Shown here piece after piece: positions 17,822-26,814 of a stretch of 56,169 nt of DNA (positions are counted from its first letter, which is position 1; every line of letters starts with the position of its first letter). The notes beneath the pieces were generated by a model that saw only the letters and a list, made by a program, of their open reading frames with translations, made no database searches and had not been told where the DNA came from. The DNA is taken from NCBI RefSeq assembly GCF_017377715.1, contig NZ_JAFVMF010000023.1, forward strand, positions 1 through 56,169, given 5' to 3'. Both the position numbers and the translations under genes were made by a program. This DNA is from Acetobacter sacchari. GTDB lineage: Bacteria > Pseudomonadota > Alphaproteobacteria > Acetobacterales > Acetobacteraceae.

Positions 17822-18634
17822 TTACGCGTTCCTTTCAAAAAAGCAGCTTATGGTTCCAATCTTCCCGTAATCAGCGACTATGGTGTCGCCTGGCCTGGCT
17901 TCGACCGGCCGTATGAAGGAACCGGAAAGCACGACCTGCCCCGCCTCGATCTTGCCGCCATACTGTTTCAGGCGCGCCGCAAGCCACGCAATGCCACGCG
18001 CCGGGTGGTTGAGAACACCGGCGCCAAGCCCGGTTTCCTCTACCACTGCGTTACGAGAAACTATAGCTCCTACCCATCGTATATCGACATCATCGACGTG
18101 ACGCCTGTTCCCGCCAAGCACAATGCCCGCGTTCGCCGCGTTATCTGACACAGTGTCTATGATGGAGCGCGGAGTCTTTGTGGCGGGATCAACGCGCAAT
18201 ATCCGTGTATCCAGAATCTCCAGCGCGGGGACCACATAGTCCGTCGCAGCGAGCACGTCGAAAGAAGAGATCGCGTCACCCGTCAGATCCCGCTTGAAGA
18301 CGAAGGCAAGCTCCGCTTCAATCCGCGGCTGGATGAAGCGCGTTGCGGCGATACTCGCGCCATCTTCAAACAGCATATCGTCAAAAAGTACGCCCGAGTC
18401 CGGGGTATCAATTCCAAGAGCGTACTGCATCGCCCGAGAGGTAAGGCCAATCTTCCAGCCAATGACTCTTCGGCCTGACAGAATTTTTTTTCTTATCCAT
18501 GCATCCTGAATCGCATACGCATCCTCCAGAGCAGCGTCCGGATATTTAAGGGAAAGCAACCCGATCTGCTTTCTGGTACGTTCCGCTTCATCCAGAGACT
18601 CAGCGGCCGACAATATCTGCTCCGATGTCAGCAT
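17822..18634 (-). CDS. hpaH: 2-oxo-hept-4-ene-1,7-dioate hydratase
   Basis: A 270-residue member of the hydratase/decarboxylase branch of the fumarylacetoacetate hydrolase superfamily. It adds water to 2-oxohept-4-enedioate (OHED) to give the substrate of HpaI. The conserved blocks GWKIGLTSRAMQ, IDTPDSGVLFDDML, QPRIEAELAFVF (metal-binding Glu pair) and ALEILDTRI are in family order. It lies 4 bp upstream of hpaI and 9 bp downstream of hpaG, so all three are co-transcribed. The length is as expected for HpaH (about 267). Confidence 0.92.
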   Translation of the reverse strand: MLTSEQILSAAESLDEAERTRKQIGLLSLKYPDAALEDAYAIQDAWIRKKILSGRRVIGWKIGLTSRAMQYALGIDTPDSGVLFDDMLFEDGASIAATRFIQPRIEAELAFVFKRDLTGDAISSFDVLAATDYVVPALEILDTRILRVDPATKTPRSIIDTVSDNAANAGIVLGGNRRHVDDVDIRWVGAIVSRNAVVEETGLGAGVLNHPARGIAWLAARLKQYGGKIEAGQVVLSGSFIRPVEARPGDTIVADYGKIGTISCFFERNA

Positions 18635-18643
18635 GTCGCCTCC

Positions 18644-19507
18644 CTATTCCTCATCGGCAATGGAGTTTTCCAGACGACCGAGTCCGGTAGCCTCAACTTC
18701 CACAACATCTCCGGGTTTCAACCACACAGGCGGTTCCAGACGCGCGCCAGCGCCTGTCGGCGTCCCGGTGACGATAACGTCTCCAGGAACAAGTGTCGTA
18801 AACGTAGAAATATAGGAAATTATCTTACGGAATGAAAAAATCATCCGACCTGTTCTGTCATGCTGTCGGATTTCCCCATTCACGCGCGTTATCAGTTCCG
18901 CATCGCGAATCTGCTCTTCAGAAACGAAGGGAACGAGCCACGGCCCAATAGAGCCCGTGCCGTCAAAGTTCTTTCCTTGCGTGACGTTGAACTTGGCGTG
19001 CCTTACCCAGTCGCGAATAGTGCCTTCGTTGCAAAGGCTCAACGCGGCAATATGCCCAAGCGCCTTATCCTCCGGGATTCGACGCCCAGCCTTGCCGATG
19101 ATCACGACAATCTCACCCTCGTAATCAAGCTGAGGCGATTCGGGTGGGCGTCGCAGAGCCTGTTTGTGACCAACAAAGCTCCGCGGGAATCTAATAAACA
19201 AGGACGGGTTTGTTGGGGCAGTCTGTCCGTCCTTGTATTCTTCGTTACGATCAGGAAAATTCACTCCTACACAAATGATTTTTTCCGGTTTTGTTACAGG
19301 AATCAAAAATGTAATTTCCGACTCCTGAAAATCAATTCGATCTGGAGCAGTTTCGACGACCTCCGTCAGTGCTCCTGCTTCTATCACTTCCCTGAGGTCC
19401 GACCAACGCTCGCCGAACACAGCGGAGAGATCCGTGATTCCCTCGGGACGCCACAGCCCGTATCGAGTTTCACCACCGGCCGAGAATGTTATCAATCTAG
19501 CAGTCAC
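18644..19507 (-). CDS. hpaG: FAH-family decarboxylase/isomerase, HpaG type (single domain)
   Basis: A 287-residue fumarylacetoacetate hydrolase-family protein. Metal-binding signature: PEKIICVGVNFPDRNEE, SLFIRFPRSFVGH, LDYEGEIVVIIGKAGRRI, NEGTIRDWV, GKNFDGTGSIGPWLV and DVIVTGTPTGAG. In this pathway HpaG decarboxylates 5-oxopent-3-ene-1,2,5-tricarboxylate and isomerises the product. The E. coli protein has two such domains in about 430 residues; here there is only one. I chose GTG 19507 because GAGGGGG precedes it at good spacing and the protein then begins TARLITFSAGG like other FAH proteins; ATG 19546 would overlap gabD. Whether one domain does both reactions is unknown. Confidence 0.82.
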   Translation of the reverse strand: MTARLITFSAGGETRYGLWRPEGITDLSAVFGERWSDLREVIEAGALTEVVETAPDRIDFQESEITFLIPVTKPEKIICVGVNFPDRNEEYKDGQTAPTNPSLFIRFPRSFVGHKQALRRPPESPQLDYEGEIVVIIGKAGRRIPEDKALGHIAALSLCNEGTIRDWVRHAKFNVTQGKNFDGTGSIGPWLVPFVSEEQIRDAELITRVNGEIRQHDRTGRMIFSFRKIISYISTFTTLVPGDVIVTGTPTGAGARLEPPVWLKPGDVVEVEATGLGRLENSIADEE

Positions 19508-19524
19508 TTCGCGCCCCCTCTTCC

Positions 19525-20985
19525 TTAAGCGACAGACCCAACGCAAATATATTTCAATTCTGTATAATCTTCGATTCCATGACGCGAACCTTCACGTCCG
19601 ATGCCGGACATTCCACGACCGCCAAAAGGAGCTTCTGCCGTAGACAAGGCGCCCGTATTTACGCCAACGATTCCACACTCAAGCGCTTCGCTTACGCGAA
19701 AAACACGAGACGCATCGTTGGTGCAGAAATACGCCGCCAGACCAAACTCCGTATCGTTGGCGGCCGAAATCGCCTCGTCCTCTGTATCGAACCGGATGAT
19801 CGGCGCGACTGGACCAAAAGTCTCCTCATGCGTGATACGCATCCGGGCCGTGACGCCTTTAAGAACCGTCGGTTCAAAAAACAGCCCGCCTTTTTGGTGC
19901 CTCTTCCCACCAACAAGAATTTCGGCTCCGTTGTTACAAGCGTCAGCGATGTGCCCCTCCACTTTCAACAAGGCCCGTTTGTCTATAAGCGGCCCAAGCG
20001 ACACATTCGCATCCAGACCACTTCCGACGGAAAGCTCTCGAACTCTTTCACTGAAAGTTTCGGAAAATTTATCATAGATATTTTTTTGAACGTATATTCT
20101 ATTAGCACAAACACATGTTTGTCCATTATTACGAAATTTTGCCAATATGGCTGCCTCAACCGCTACATTCAGGTCTGCGTCGTCAAAAACAATAAAGGGA
20201 GCGTTTCCCCCAAGCTCCAGACTCAGCTTTTTTATTGTCGGCGCGCATTGTCCATAAAGAAGAGCACCGATCGCAGTAGAGCCCGTAAAGGTCAGTTTTC
20301 GAATTTTCTGGCTGGACGTCATAACCCCGCCAATTTCGACCGCATTGCCTGTGACGACACTGAACAGCGCAGCCGGGAGTCCAGCGCGCTCCGCAAGAAC
20401 GGCAAGCGCGATCGCTGAAAACGGTGTCTGCTCCGCAGGCTTCAGCACGACAGCGCACCCCGCCGCCAGAGCAGGCGCTACTTTACGCGTGATCATCGCA
20501 CAGGGAAAATTCCATGGCGTAATAGCAGCCACAACACCGACAGGCTGCCTGATGACCAGAAGACGTTTGTCCTCCTGATGACCAGGGATTATTTCCCCAT
20601 AAAGTCTGCGGGCTTCTTCTGCGAACCAAAGAACATAGCTGGCGCCATATTGAATCTCTCCGGCAGCTTCAGCTAAAGGCTTTCCCTGCTCCAGAGTCAT
20701 AATCAGTGCAAGGTCGTCTTTGTTTTCAAGGATCAGTTGATACCAACGCCGCAATATCTCGGCCCGCCGACCCGCCGTGACGCGGGCCCATGCCCGTTGG
20801 GCGACCGTCGCAGCATCTATCGCTTCGTTTACCTGAATGTCACTGATCTCAGGAACCCGCCCTACCGCATCCCCGGTAGCGGGATTGAAAATTGTGCGGC
20901 CAGATTTCGGCCGCGATTCAATCCAATGTCCGGCAACCAAGGCCGCTTCACGCAGCAGAGAAGGATCCCGCAATTCCATAACCAT
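19525..20985 (-). CDS. gabD: NAD(P)-dependent succinate-semialdehyde dehydrogenase
   Basis: A 486-residue aldehyde dehydrogenase closely resembling E. coli GabD along its length: MTLEQGKPLAEAAGEI, IPGHQEDKRLLVIRQPVGV, ITPWNFPCAMITRKVAPALAAGC, FTGSTAIG, LELGGNAPFIVFDDADL (catalytic Glu), NNGQTCVCANR (catalytic Cys), EETFGPVAPI and GREGSRHGIEDYTELKYIC. It oxidises succinate semialdehyde, released by HpaI, to succinate. Having it inside the hpa operon lets the pathway end directly in the TCA cycle. The 5' end lies 8 bp from hpaD. Confidence 0.9.
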   Translation of the reverse strand: MVMELRDPSLLREAALVAGHWIESRPKSGRTIFNPATGDAVGRVPEISDIQVNEAIDAATVAQRAWARVTAGRRAEILRRWYQLILENKDDLALIMTLEQGKPLAEAAGEIQYGASYVLWFAEEARRLYGEIIPGHQEDKRLLVIRQPVGVVAAITPWNFPCAMITRKVAPALAAGCAVVLKPAEQTPFSAIALAVLAERAGLPAALFSVVTGNAVEIGGVMTSSQKIRKLTFTGSTAIGALLYGQCAPTIKKLSLELGGNAPFIVFDDADLNVAVEAAILAKFRNNGQTCVCANRIYVQKNIYDKFSETFSERVRELSVGSGLDANVSLGPLIDKRALLKVEGHIADACNNGAEILVGGKRHQKGGLFFEPTVLKGVTARMRITHEETFGPVAPIIRFDTEDEAISAANDTEFGLAAYFCTNDASRVFRVSEALECGIVGVNTGALSTAEAPFGGRGMSGIGREGSRHGIEDYTELKYICVGSVA

Positions 20986-20993
20986 TGTCCTAA

Positions 20994-21974
20994 TTATGGG
21001 GCGATAATCGGGCTCGCCGTCACAACCGGCTCTTCGACGCTAACGCCTGAAAACAAGCTACCGTGCTCGAACCACGACCGGGGGGCCGGAGCTCCCCAAA
21101 GCGTCTGCCGCTGAGGGTCTTTCAGATTCCAGCGAATTGGTTCGTTATCCGGATCCACCGTCTGATAGTCTGAACAGTAAATTTCAATTCGGTGACCGTC
21201 TGGATCAAGAACATATAGAAAGAAGGCGTTAGATATGCCGTGCCGGCCAGGGCCACGTTCGATATTCGCGACATAACCAGTCGTAGCCATAAGATCAAGC
21301 AGATCAATGATATTGAGCGGAGTTGGAACCCAGAATGCCGTATGATGCAGTCGCGGCCCCCTGCCACAGGTAAAGGCCATGTCGTGAACGCCGCCTTTCC
21401 GGTGCATCCATGCCGCCCACAACCGACCAGACTCTTCGTCTTCCGTGTATTCCGTGGTTCTGAAGCCCATTTTGTTGTAAAATGAAACGGATTTGTCGAC
21501 GTCGCTCGAGAAGCAATTGAAATGATCTATGCGCAGCGGCTTCACGCCGTGATAGAGGGCGTATTTTTGATGGATAGACGCCAATCGATCCATCTTGAAA
21601 TAGAACTCAAGCGGAATTCCGGCGTTGTCATGCGTACGGAACGTGCGACCTTGATAAGGCCTGTCAACCCACTCCACCGAGTGCTCCAGCGCGCGAAAAT
21701 ATTCAGCCGCCTTATCCAGATCCACTTCAGAAAAAACTTTGAACGACAGGGACCTAACTTCGGCGACGTCGCTTTTTGTCAGCACCATACAATGGTGTCC
21801 CCGTTCCTCCATCGCCCGGAAGTAGATATGTTCGCTGTCTTCGTCCGTGATCTGCAACCCCAGAGTGTCCGAGTAGAACGCCCGACTGCGAGCGAGATCG
21901 GTCACTGAAAAATTGACATGACTAAGACGAACGATATTAAAATCAGGATATAAATTGAACGGTTCTAGAGACAT
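20994..21974 (-). CDS. hpaD: 3,4-dihydroxyphenylacetate 2,3-dioxygenase (VOC-type extradiol)
   Basis: A 326-residue two-module vicinal-oxygen-chelate (type I) extradiol dioxygenase that cleaves the homoprotocatechuate ring. Candidate Fe/Mn ligands are His151 in RIDHFNCF, His210/211 in LHHTAFW and Glu264 in GHRIEIY; His197 (GGVHDMA) matches the acid-base histidine of the Brevibacterium and Arthrobacter homologues. The first module (residues 15-130) is the non-catalytic repeat, with LSHVNFSVTDLARSRAFYSDTLGL. The E. coli/Klebsiella HpaD is instead a LigB-type (type III) enzyme, so this operon uses the alternative ring-cleavage family. It is in operon between hpaE and gabD. Confidence 0.93.
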   Translation of the reverse strand: MSLEPFNLYPDFNIVRLSHVNFSVTDLARSRAFYSDTLGLQITDEDSEHIYFRAMEERGHHCMVLTKSDVAEVRSLSFKVFSEVDLDKAAEYFRALEHSVEWVDRPYQGRTFRTHDNAGIPLEFYFKMDRLASIHQKYALYHGVKPLRIDHFNCFSSDVDKSVSFYNKMGFRTTEYTEDEESGRLWAAWMHRKGGVHDMAFTCGRGPRLHHTAFWVPTPLNIIDLLDLMATTGYVANIERGPGRHGISNAFFLYVLDPDGHRIEIYCSDYQTVDPDNEPIRWNLKDPQRQTLWGAPAPRSWFEHGSLFSGVSVEEPVVTASPIIAP

Positions 21975-22045
21975 GGTCCTGCTTCCTGATAAGTCGGCTC
22001 TCGGCCGCCGACATGTTGTTTTTCTTACTTACCTCGAAGGAAACG

Positions 22046-23560
22046 TTATCCGAGGCGTGGAATGACATGTTCCGTTGTAGCGAAGGAGACGTTTTTGGTT
22101 TCCATATAGAAATCGAACGACCAGTCTCCACCGTCACGACCGATACCGGATGCTTTGACGCCACCAAATGGAGTATCGAGATGCCTCACATTTTCAGAGT
22201 TCACCCAGATCATGCCAGCATCCAATTTGTCTGACACGCGAAACGATCTTGTGACATCCGAAGTCCAAAGGTAAGCGGCCAGGCCGTACTGGGTGTCATT
22301 CGCCAGGCGAACTGCCTCATCCTCCGACGCGAAGGGAATCGCAGTCAGCACAGGGCCAAATATCTCTTCTTGCGCAATGCGCATGTTGTTTGTCGCATTT
22401 GTGAAAAGCGTAGGCGCGACGTAACATCCGCCTCCAGGACCGGAGAATTTTTCGCCCCCTGCGGCGACGGTCGCGCCTTCCGTTTTTCCGATTTCTATAT
22501 ATTCAAGAACTTTTTTCTCGTGAACAGGATGAATAAGAGGTCCTACAACAGTCGTCGGATCGAGCGGGTGCCCTACTTTTATATTCTTCGCACGCTCAGC
22601 CAGAGTGGCCGTGAACCTGTCATAAATGCTCGCTTCCACAAGGAGGCGCGATGACGACGTGCACCTTTCCCCATTGAGAGAGTAAATCATGAACAACGCT
22701 GCGTCTGCCGCTCTTTCAAGATCCGCGTCTGCGAAGACTACGATCGGATTCTTTCCTCCCAGTTCAAAGTGAAAACGCTTCAGAGTATCTGCCGCCTGCT
22801 TCATGATCAGCGACCCGGTGCCGCTTTCTCCCACAAAAGCTATCGCCTTGATATCCGGATGACGCGTCAGTTCAGCTCCAGCATCTTCACCAAAGCCGTT
22901 TACAAGATTCCACACCCCCGGGGGCAACCCGGCGTCTTCAGCGATTCGAAGCAAAAGTGATGCAGTAATAGGTGAAAACTCGGCTGGCTTGTGGACGACG
23001 GTGCACCCGGCAGCCAACGCAGGCGCGATCTTCCATGTCGAAAGCATAAAGGGAGTATTCCATGGCGTGATGACACCCACCGGTCCGACCGGAGTCCGCG
23101 TCGTCACATTCGCCTGTCCCGAGGTGGGCAGTGACAGTCCGTTTCGGGCGGCGGGCGCCTTGTCCGCGAAATACCGGAAATTTTCGGCGCCGCGCAAAGC
23201 CGCCTTCGACATAAACCGTAGAGACTGGCCGGTATCCAGGCACTCCAGAAAAGCGATTTCTTCCGCGCGCGCTTCAATAGCATTAGCTATAGAGTGCAGG
23301 ATTTCCCGACGCTTCGGCCCGCTTAAGGCGGTCCACGCGGGCTGCGCGGCTTTTGCAGCCTTTGCCGCCAGATCGATATCTCGTTCATCGCCCCTTGCAA
23401 CGGAAGCAAGCGGCTTGAGATCGATTGGAGAGATGGTTTCAAAAAACTCGCCGCCAACGGCAGGGCGCTCCTTCCCATCTATATGGTTGAGAACGCCCGT
23501 TTCCCGAATATCGGCGATATATCGCTCCGCTTTGTTTATGTTTTCCTGCAACGTCGCCAT
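22046..23560 (-). CDS. hpaE: 5-carboxymethyl-2-hydroxymuconate semialdehyde dehydrogenase
   Basis: A 504-residue NAD-dependent aldehyde dehydrogenase that oxidises the ring-cleavage product to 5-carboxymethyl-2-hydroxymuconate. HpaE-type blocks: HIDGKERPAVGGEFFETISP, GVITPWNTPFMLSTWKIAPA, FHFELGGKNPIVVFADADL (Glu), LNGERCTSSSRLLV (catalytic Cys), PLIHPVHEKKVLEYI and GVKASGIGRDGGDWSFDFY. The HPVHE stretch and the C-terminus favour HpaE over general ALDH. It is flanked by hpaF (56 bp upstream) and hpaD (71 bp downstream). The segment is less GC-rich than the flanking chromosome. Confidence 0.92.
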   Translation of the reverse strand: MATLQENINKAERYIADIRETGVLNHIDGKERPAVGGEFFETISPIDLKPLASVARGDERDIDLAAKAAKAAQPAWTALSGPKRREILHSIANAIEARAEEIAFLECLDTGQSLRFMSKAALRGAENFRYFADKAPAARNGLSLPTSGQANVTTRTPVGPVGVITPWNTPFMLSTWKIAPALAAGCTVVHKPAEFSPITASLLLRIAEDAGLPPGVWNLVNGFGEDAGAELTRHPDIKAIAFVGESGTGSLIMKQAADTLKRFHFELGGKNPIVVFADADLERAADAALFMIYSLNGERCTSSSRLLVEASIYDRFTATLAERAKNIKVGHPLDPTTVVGPLIHPVHEKKVLEYIEIGKTEGATVAAGGEKFSGPGGGCYVAPTLFTNATNNMRIAQEEIFGPVLTAIPFASEDEAVRLANDTQYGLAAYLWTSDVTRSFRVSDKLDAGMIWVNSENVRHLDTPFGGVKASGIGRDGGDWSFDFYMETKNVSFATTEHVIPRLG

Positions 23561-23616
23561 ACCAGATCTCCTGCTTTACTTATTTTCGTTCTTTTGTTTA
23601 TTGCCAAACTATCTTC

Positions 23617-23997
23617 TTAACGAAGGCGGCCGTGCATTGAATTTTTTTTCCAACTTAATCGAGAATCTATTTCTCGAATCTCCAGAGAAAGAGCAAAGTT
23701 AGATTTTTCTAGGAGGTGTCCGGTCACCATGGCGGCGGTGGAAAAAATTGCTTCACCCGCGCGCTTCTTTTCATCGAGCGTTCTTCCTTCTCCGATTCGA
23801 AAAGACATATCGATGAACGCGTTTTCTGGAAGCATATCCGCCACCGCCCAAGCCGACGCCTCGAACGCTCGAACACGAACCGCGCCTACTTCAAACAAAC
23901 CCGTTTCCAGGATCGCATCTCGCAATCCGGCGCACAGAGTCGTCAGGTCCACGCTTTCCCGCAAGTTCGCAGAATACTCGATAGAGAGGTGCGGCAC
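23617..23997 (-). CDS. hpaF: 5-carboxymethyl-2-hydroxymuconate delta-isomerase
   Basis: A 126-residue CHMI of the tautomerase-like family. After removal of Met1 it begins with the catalytic Pro (PHLSIEYSANLRE), and the strongly conserved EYSANL segment is present, as are FIDMSFRIGEGRT and LSLEIREID. It isomerises the HpaE product before decarboxylation by HpaG. It is the first gene of the - strand catabolic operon and is divergent from hpaR. The length matches the family (about 125). Confidence 0.9.
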   Translation of the reverse strand: MPHLSIEYSANLRESVDLTTLCAGLRDAILETGLFEVGAVRVRAFEASAWAVADMLPENAFIDMSFRIGEGRTLDEKKRAGEAIFSTAAMVTGHLLEKSNFALSLEIREIDSRLSWKKNSMHGRLR

Positions 23998-24023
23998 GGA
24001 GAGTCTCCTGTTTCCGAGACAAT

Positions 24024-24050
24024 TTAATTAACGTGTTAACAGTATAACAA
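24024..24050. promoter_or_regulatory. AT-rich operator candidate between hpaF and hpaR
   Basis: Within the divergent hpaF-hpaR gap there are two adjacent palindromes, TTAATTAA (24024-24031) and GTTAAC (24035-24040), followed by AGTATAAC. MarR-type regulators bind such AT-rich palindromes near their own promoters. HpaR binding is inference from position only. Confidence 0.35.
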
Positions 24051-24145
24051 TCAACCGGTCTATTCGTGTCCTCACATTTACGTTACGCTTCCTCATTTTA
24101 CAGTTCATGATACTCTTTTCAGAACGTTCCCTGCCGAGGCTAAGC

Positions 24146-24634
24146 ATGCCCCTCCTGAAGCGCCCGTCGGCCCAGCGCGACACAAGGTCCCCCGCATCCA
24201 ACCCAGCCTCCGAGCTACCTCACGAAGCGACCAAGGCCATGCCGATCGCGCTCCTCAGAGCCCGAGAGGCTCTTATGTCCCGCTTTCGGCCCATGCTGGC
24301 TGAGCACGATTTCACGTCCCAACAATGGCGCGTTATCCGGCTTCTGAACGAGCATTCGACGCTTGACGCCGCCCAGCTCGCGGAGAAAGCATTCATCCTC
24401 CCCCCCAGCCTGACGCGCATCCTTGCTAATTTGGAAACCCGCGATTTAGTGACGCGCGTGCAGTCTTCATCAGACCGTCGGCGCTATCTCTTCAGGCTGA
24501 CGGCGCCCGGCGAGGAGGCGTTTCGCAAAATTTCTCCAGACAGAATAAAGGTTTACAAAGAAATAGAAGCGTATTTTGGCAAGGAGAAAATCAACCTTCT
24601 CCTGGGCCTTCTCGACGAACTGGCTCAGTTCTGA
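24146..24634 (+). CDS. hpaR: Homoprotocatechuate operon regulator, MarR family
   Basis: A 162-residue winged-helix MarR-type repressor. The DNA-binding core runs from RPMLAEHDFTSQQWRVIRLLNEH through DAAQLAEKAFILPPSLTRILANLETRDLVTRVQSSSDRRRYLF, matching the HpaR subfamily (pattern QQWRVIRxL...PSLTRIL). HpaR represses the meta-cleavage operon until an aromatic ligand binds. ATG 24146 is supported by GAGG 6 nt upstream; ATG 24107 has none. It is divergent from hpaF and convergent with hpaC, with only 7 bp between the stops. Confidence 0.9.
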   Translation: MPLLKRPSAQRDTRSPASNPASELPHEATKAMPIALLRAREALMSRFRPMLAEHDFTSQQWRVIRLLNEHSTLDAAQLAEKAFILPPSLTRILANLETRDLVTRVQSSSDRRRYLFRLTAPGEEAFRKISPDRIKVYKEIEAYFGKEKINLLLGLLDELAQF

Positions 24635-24641
24635 GGTATGG

Positions 24642-25181
24642 TCAGTTCGGCGCGACGCCCACCGTCGCGCCGACGAAAGCTCGATCCAGATAAAGAAGCG
24701 GATGACCTACCGCCGAACAACGAATGTCCTGAACCTCGCCGAATATCACGTAGTGCGTGCCAACGACGTGATGCGCCGCGATTTTACAGTCAAAGGACGC
24801 GATCGCCCCCGTCAGAGCAAGGTTGCCAGAGGGCAGTTTCTCCCACATGCCTGACGCATAACGCTCTTCCATATCCGCCACCTTGCCTGCGAAATACCCG
24901 GCAAGATCGACGTGTTCGTGGCCGAGCACATTCACACAGAATACTTTATTCTGGAGAAACAGATCGCACTGCGCGGATCGCCTGTTCATGCAAACAAGCA
25001 GCGTCGGCGGATCGTCGCTCACGGAACACATGGCCGTCGCAGTGAAGCCGCCACGCCCTGCGCTGCCGGCAGATGTAATGACATTCACCGACGCGCCAAC
25101 TCTCGCCATCGCCGCGCGAAACTCGAGCTGGGCGGACTTCACGCCGGACGTTCTGCGTTGCTGTTCATGCGCGGTGTTCAT
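24642..25181 (-). CDS. hpaC: 4-hydroxyphenylacetate 3-monooxygenase, flavin reductase component
   Basis: A 179-residue short-chain flavin reductase supplying reduced FAD/FMN to HpaB. Family features: FRAAMARVGASVNVITSAG, GFTATAMCSVSDDPPTLLVCMN, FCVNVLGHEHVDLAGYFAG, IASFDCKIAAHHVVGTHYVIFGEV and the C-terminal PLLYLDRAFVG. ATG 25181 overlaps the hpaB stop (ATGA), so the two components are translationally coupled; an upstream in-frame ATG at 25217 lies inside hpaB. Confidence 0.92.
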   Translation of the reverse strand: MNTAHEQQRRTSGVKSAQLEFRAAMARVGASVNVITSAGSAGRGGFTATAMCSVSDDPPTLLVCMNRRSAQCDLFLQNKVFCVNVLGHEHVDLAGYFAGKVADMEERYASGMWEKLPSGNLALTGAIASFDCKIAAHHVVGTHYVIFGEVQDIRCSAVGHPLLYLDRAFVGATVGVAPN

Positions 25182-26752
25182 TGCGCGCCTCCCCCAGCCC
25201 CTACCGGCTGTAGCCACGTTTCACCAGTCCAGCCGTGTTCGTCGTAATCACTCATGCAGGTGTCGACGAGTTCCTCCATTTGACGCAATACCGATCCGCG
25301 CTCGGCTCCTTTGAGTATTTGCAAACGGACATCTTCGGGACTCCCCGCGTAGTTCAGCTCGTAGAGGGCGTGACGACCGCCAAATTCCGTGCCAGTCGCA
25401 TCCCACAGGAGCTTCATGACCTTGATACGCTCCTTATGGCTGATGCCGTTTGAGCCGCGCACATACTGGGCAAGGTATCCGTCGATTTCCGGGTTGGCGA
25501 AATCTTTCACGGAAGACGGAAGATAGATAAGCCCGGACGCCACACAACGACGCACCAGATCGATAACTCGCGGGTATGCGTCCGACATGAAAGCCCGGTA
25601 GGTCAGCGCGGCTTCAAGGTTGGGAAGCACTGCTCCGTTGTGCCACTGCTGGGGCGCTCGCGCCATGGCGTTGGAGAGCGACCAGAACAGGTGACGTAGC
25701 CCGATGACCTCCCCCAAAGCCGCCTGATTGCCACGGAAGGCGTCGCCCCCGGTGCAGCGAAGCGCCTTCGCAAGCACGCCCGCAAGAAAGTCCAGCTTGA
25801 CCGCGAACCGCGTGCACCCCTGAAAGCAATACCCCTGCATGAAGCCGGAGCCTATCGGGAAAGACAGGATTTTCTTCGCATCCCGGAGGATCAGGACATC
25901 CTCCCATGGCACGAACACGTTATCGAGCACGAGAATAGCGTCATTTTCGTCAAAACGTGACGACAGCGGATAATCGAATGGCGATGAAACCCTGTTGGCC
26001 GTTTCTTCATAAGAAGTGCGACAGATCATCTTTATGCCCGGCGCGTTCATCGGAGCGATGAACGTGACCGACATTGAAGGATCCTCCGTGACTGTCGCTG
26101 AACTCTGGGCGAGCAGATTATAGTGAGTCAAAGCCGACGACGTCGCGACGACCTTCGCTCCGGAGACATAGATGCCTGCATCTGTCTCCTTCGTTATATG
26201 AACGAAGACATCCTTAACCTCCTCAGCGGGCTTGTGCCTGTCGATGGGCGGATTTACAATCGCGTGATTAAGGAAAAGAACTTGCTCCTGCGTTTTTGCA
26301 TACCATGAGCGAGCGTTGTCGGCGAAGGGACCATACCATTCCGCGTTGACCCCCAGAGTATTGGTCAAAGCAGCCTTGTAATCCGCCGTCCGCCCCATCC
26401 ATCCGTAGGTCATCCTGGCCCAACCGGCGATCGCCTGCTGCTGACCGACAAGATCATCGACCGATTTAGGGGACACAAAGCTTCTATGCGTGACCCCTCC
26501 ATTGCCCGTATCGGTGGAAGTGGTCAGAATTTTACTTTGCTGCTCATCATGCAGCGCGTCGTACAAGCGCGCTATCGAGCGTGCTGAGTTGCGCATCGCC
26601 GGATGCGTAGTGACATCATCTATACGCTTTCCGTCGATATAGACATTGCGGCCATCGCGTAACGACTCGAGATATTCTGCACCGGTAAAAGGTCGTTTCG
26701 CCTGACTCGGTTTACTGCCTTTCAAGAGGCTCACCCCGGCTGCATCGCTCAT
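25178..26752 (-). CDS. hpaB: 4-hydroxyphenylacetate 3-monooxygenase, oxygenase component
   Basis: A 524-residue flavin-dependent monooxygenase that hydroxylates 4-hydroxyphenylacetate to homoprotocatechuate using reduced flavin from HpaC. Conserved HpaB regions: PFTGAEYLESLRDGRNVYIDGKRIDDVTTHP at the N-terminus, GWMGRTADYKAALTNTLG, NPPIDRHKP, ETDAGIYVSGAKVVATSSALTHYNLLAQ, PLSSRFDENDAILVLDNVFVPWEDVLILRD and WDATGTEFGGRHALYELNYAGSPED. ATG 26752 follows AAGGGA; the open frame up to 26887 runs into the hpaA promoter and is rejected. It is divergent from the activator gene hpaA. Confidence 0.95.
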   Translation of the reverse strand: MSDAAGVSLLKGSKPSQAKRPFTGAEYLESLRDGRNVYIDGKRIDDVTTHPAMRNSARSIARLYDALHDEQQSKILTTSTDTGNGGVTHRSFVSPKSVDDLVGQQQAIAGWARMTYGWMGRTADYKAALTNTLGVNAEWYGPFADNARSWYAKTQEQVLFLNHAIVNPPIDRHKPAEEVKDVFVHITKETDAGIYVSGAKVVATSSALTHYNLLAQSSATVTEDPSMSVTFIAPMNAPGIKMICRTSYEETANRVSSPFDYPLSSRFDENDAILVLDNVFVPWEDVLILRDAKKILSFPIGSGFMQGYCFQGCTRFAVKLDFLAGVLAKALRCTGGDAFRGNQAALGEVIGLRHLFWSLSNAMARAPQQWHNGAVLPNLEAALTYRAFMSDAYPRVIDLVRRCVASGLIYLPSSVKDFANPEIDGYLAQYVRGSNGISHKERIKVMKLLWDATGTEFGGRHALYELNYAGSPEDVRLQILKGAERGSVLRQMEELVDTCMSDYDEHGWTGETWLQPVGAGGGAQ

Positions 26753-26814
26753 TTTCGAACATCCCTTGTCATTATTATTGCTTTTTATGGTATGTCCTCT
26801 GTTACCGTTCGAGA

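Noticed and set aside
19525..23560. gabD and hpaE as a recent tandem duplication
   Set aside because: The two proteins share only family motifs and belong to distinct subfamilies with different termini.
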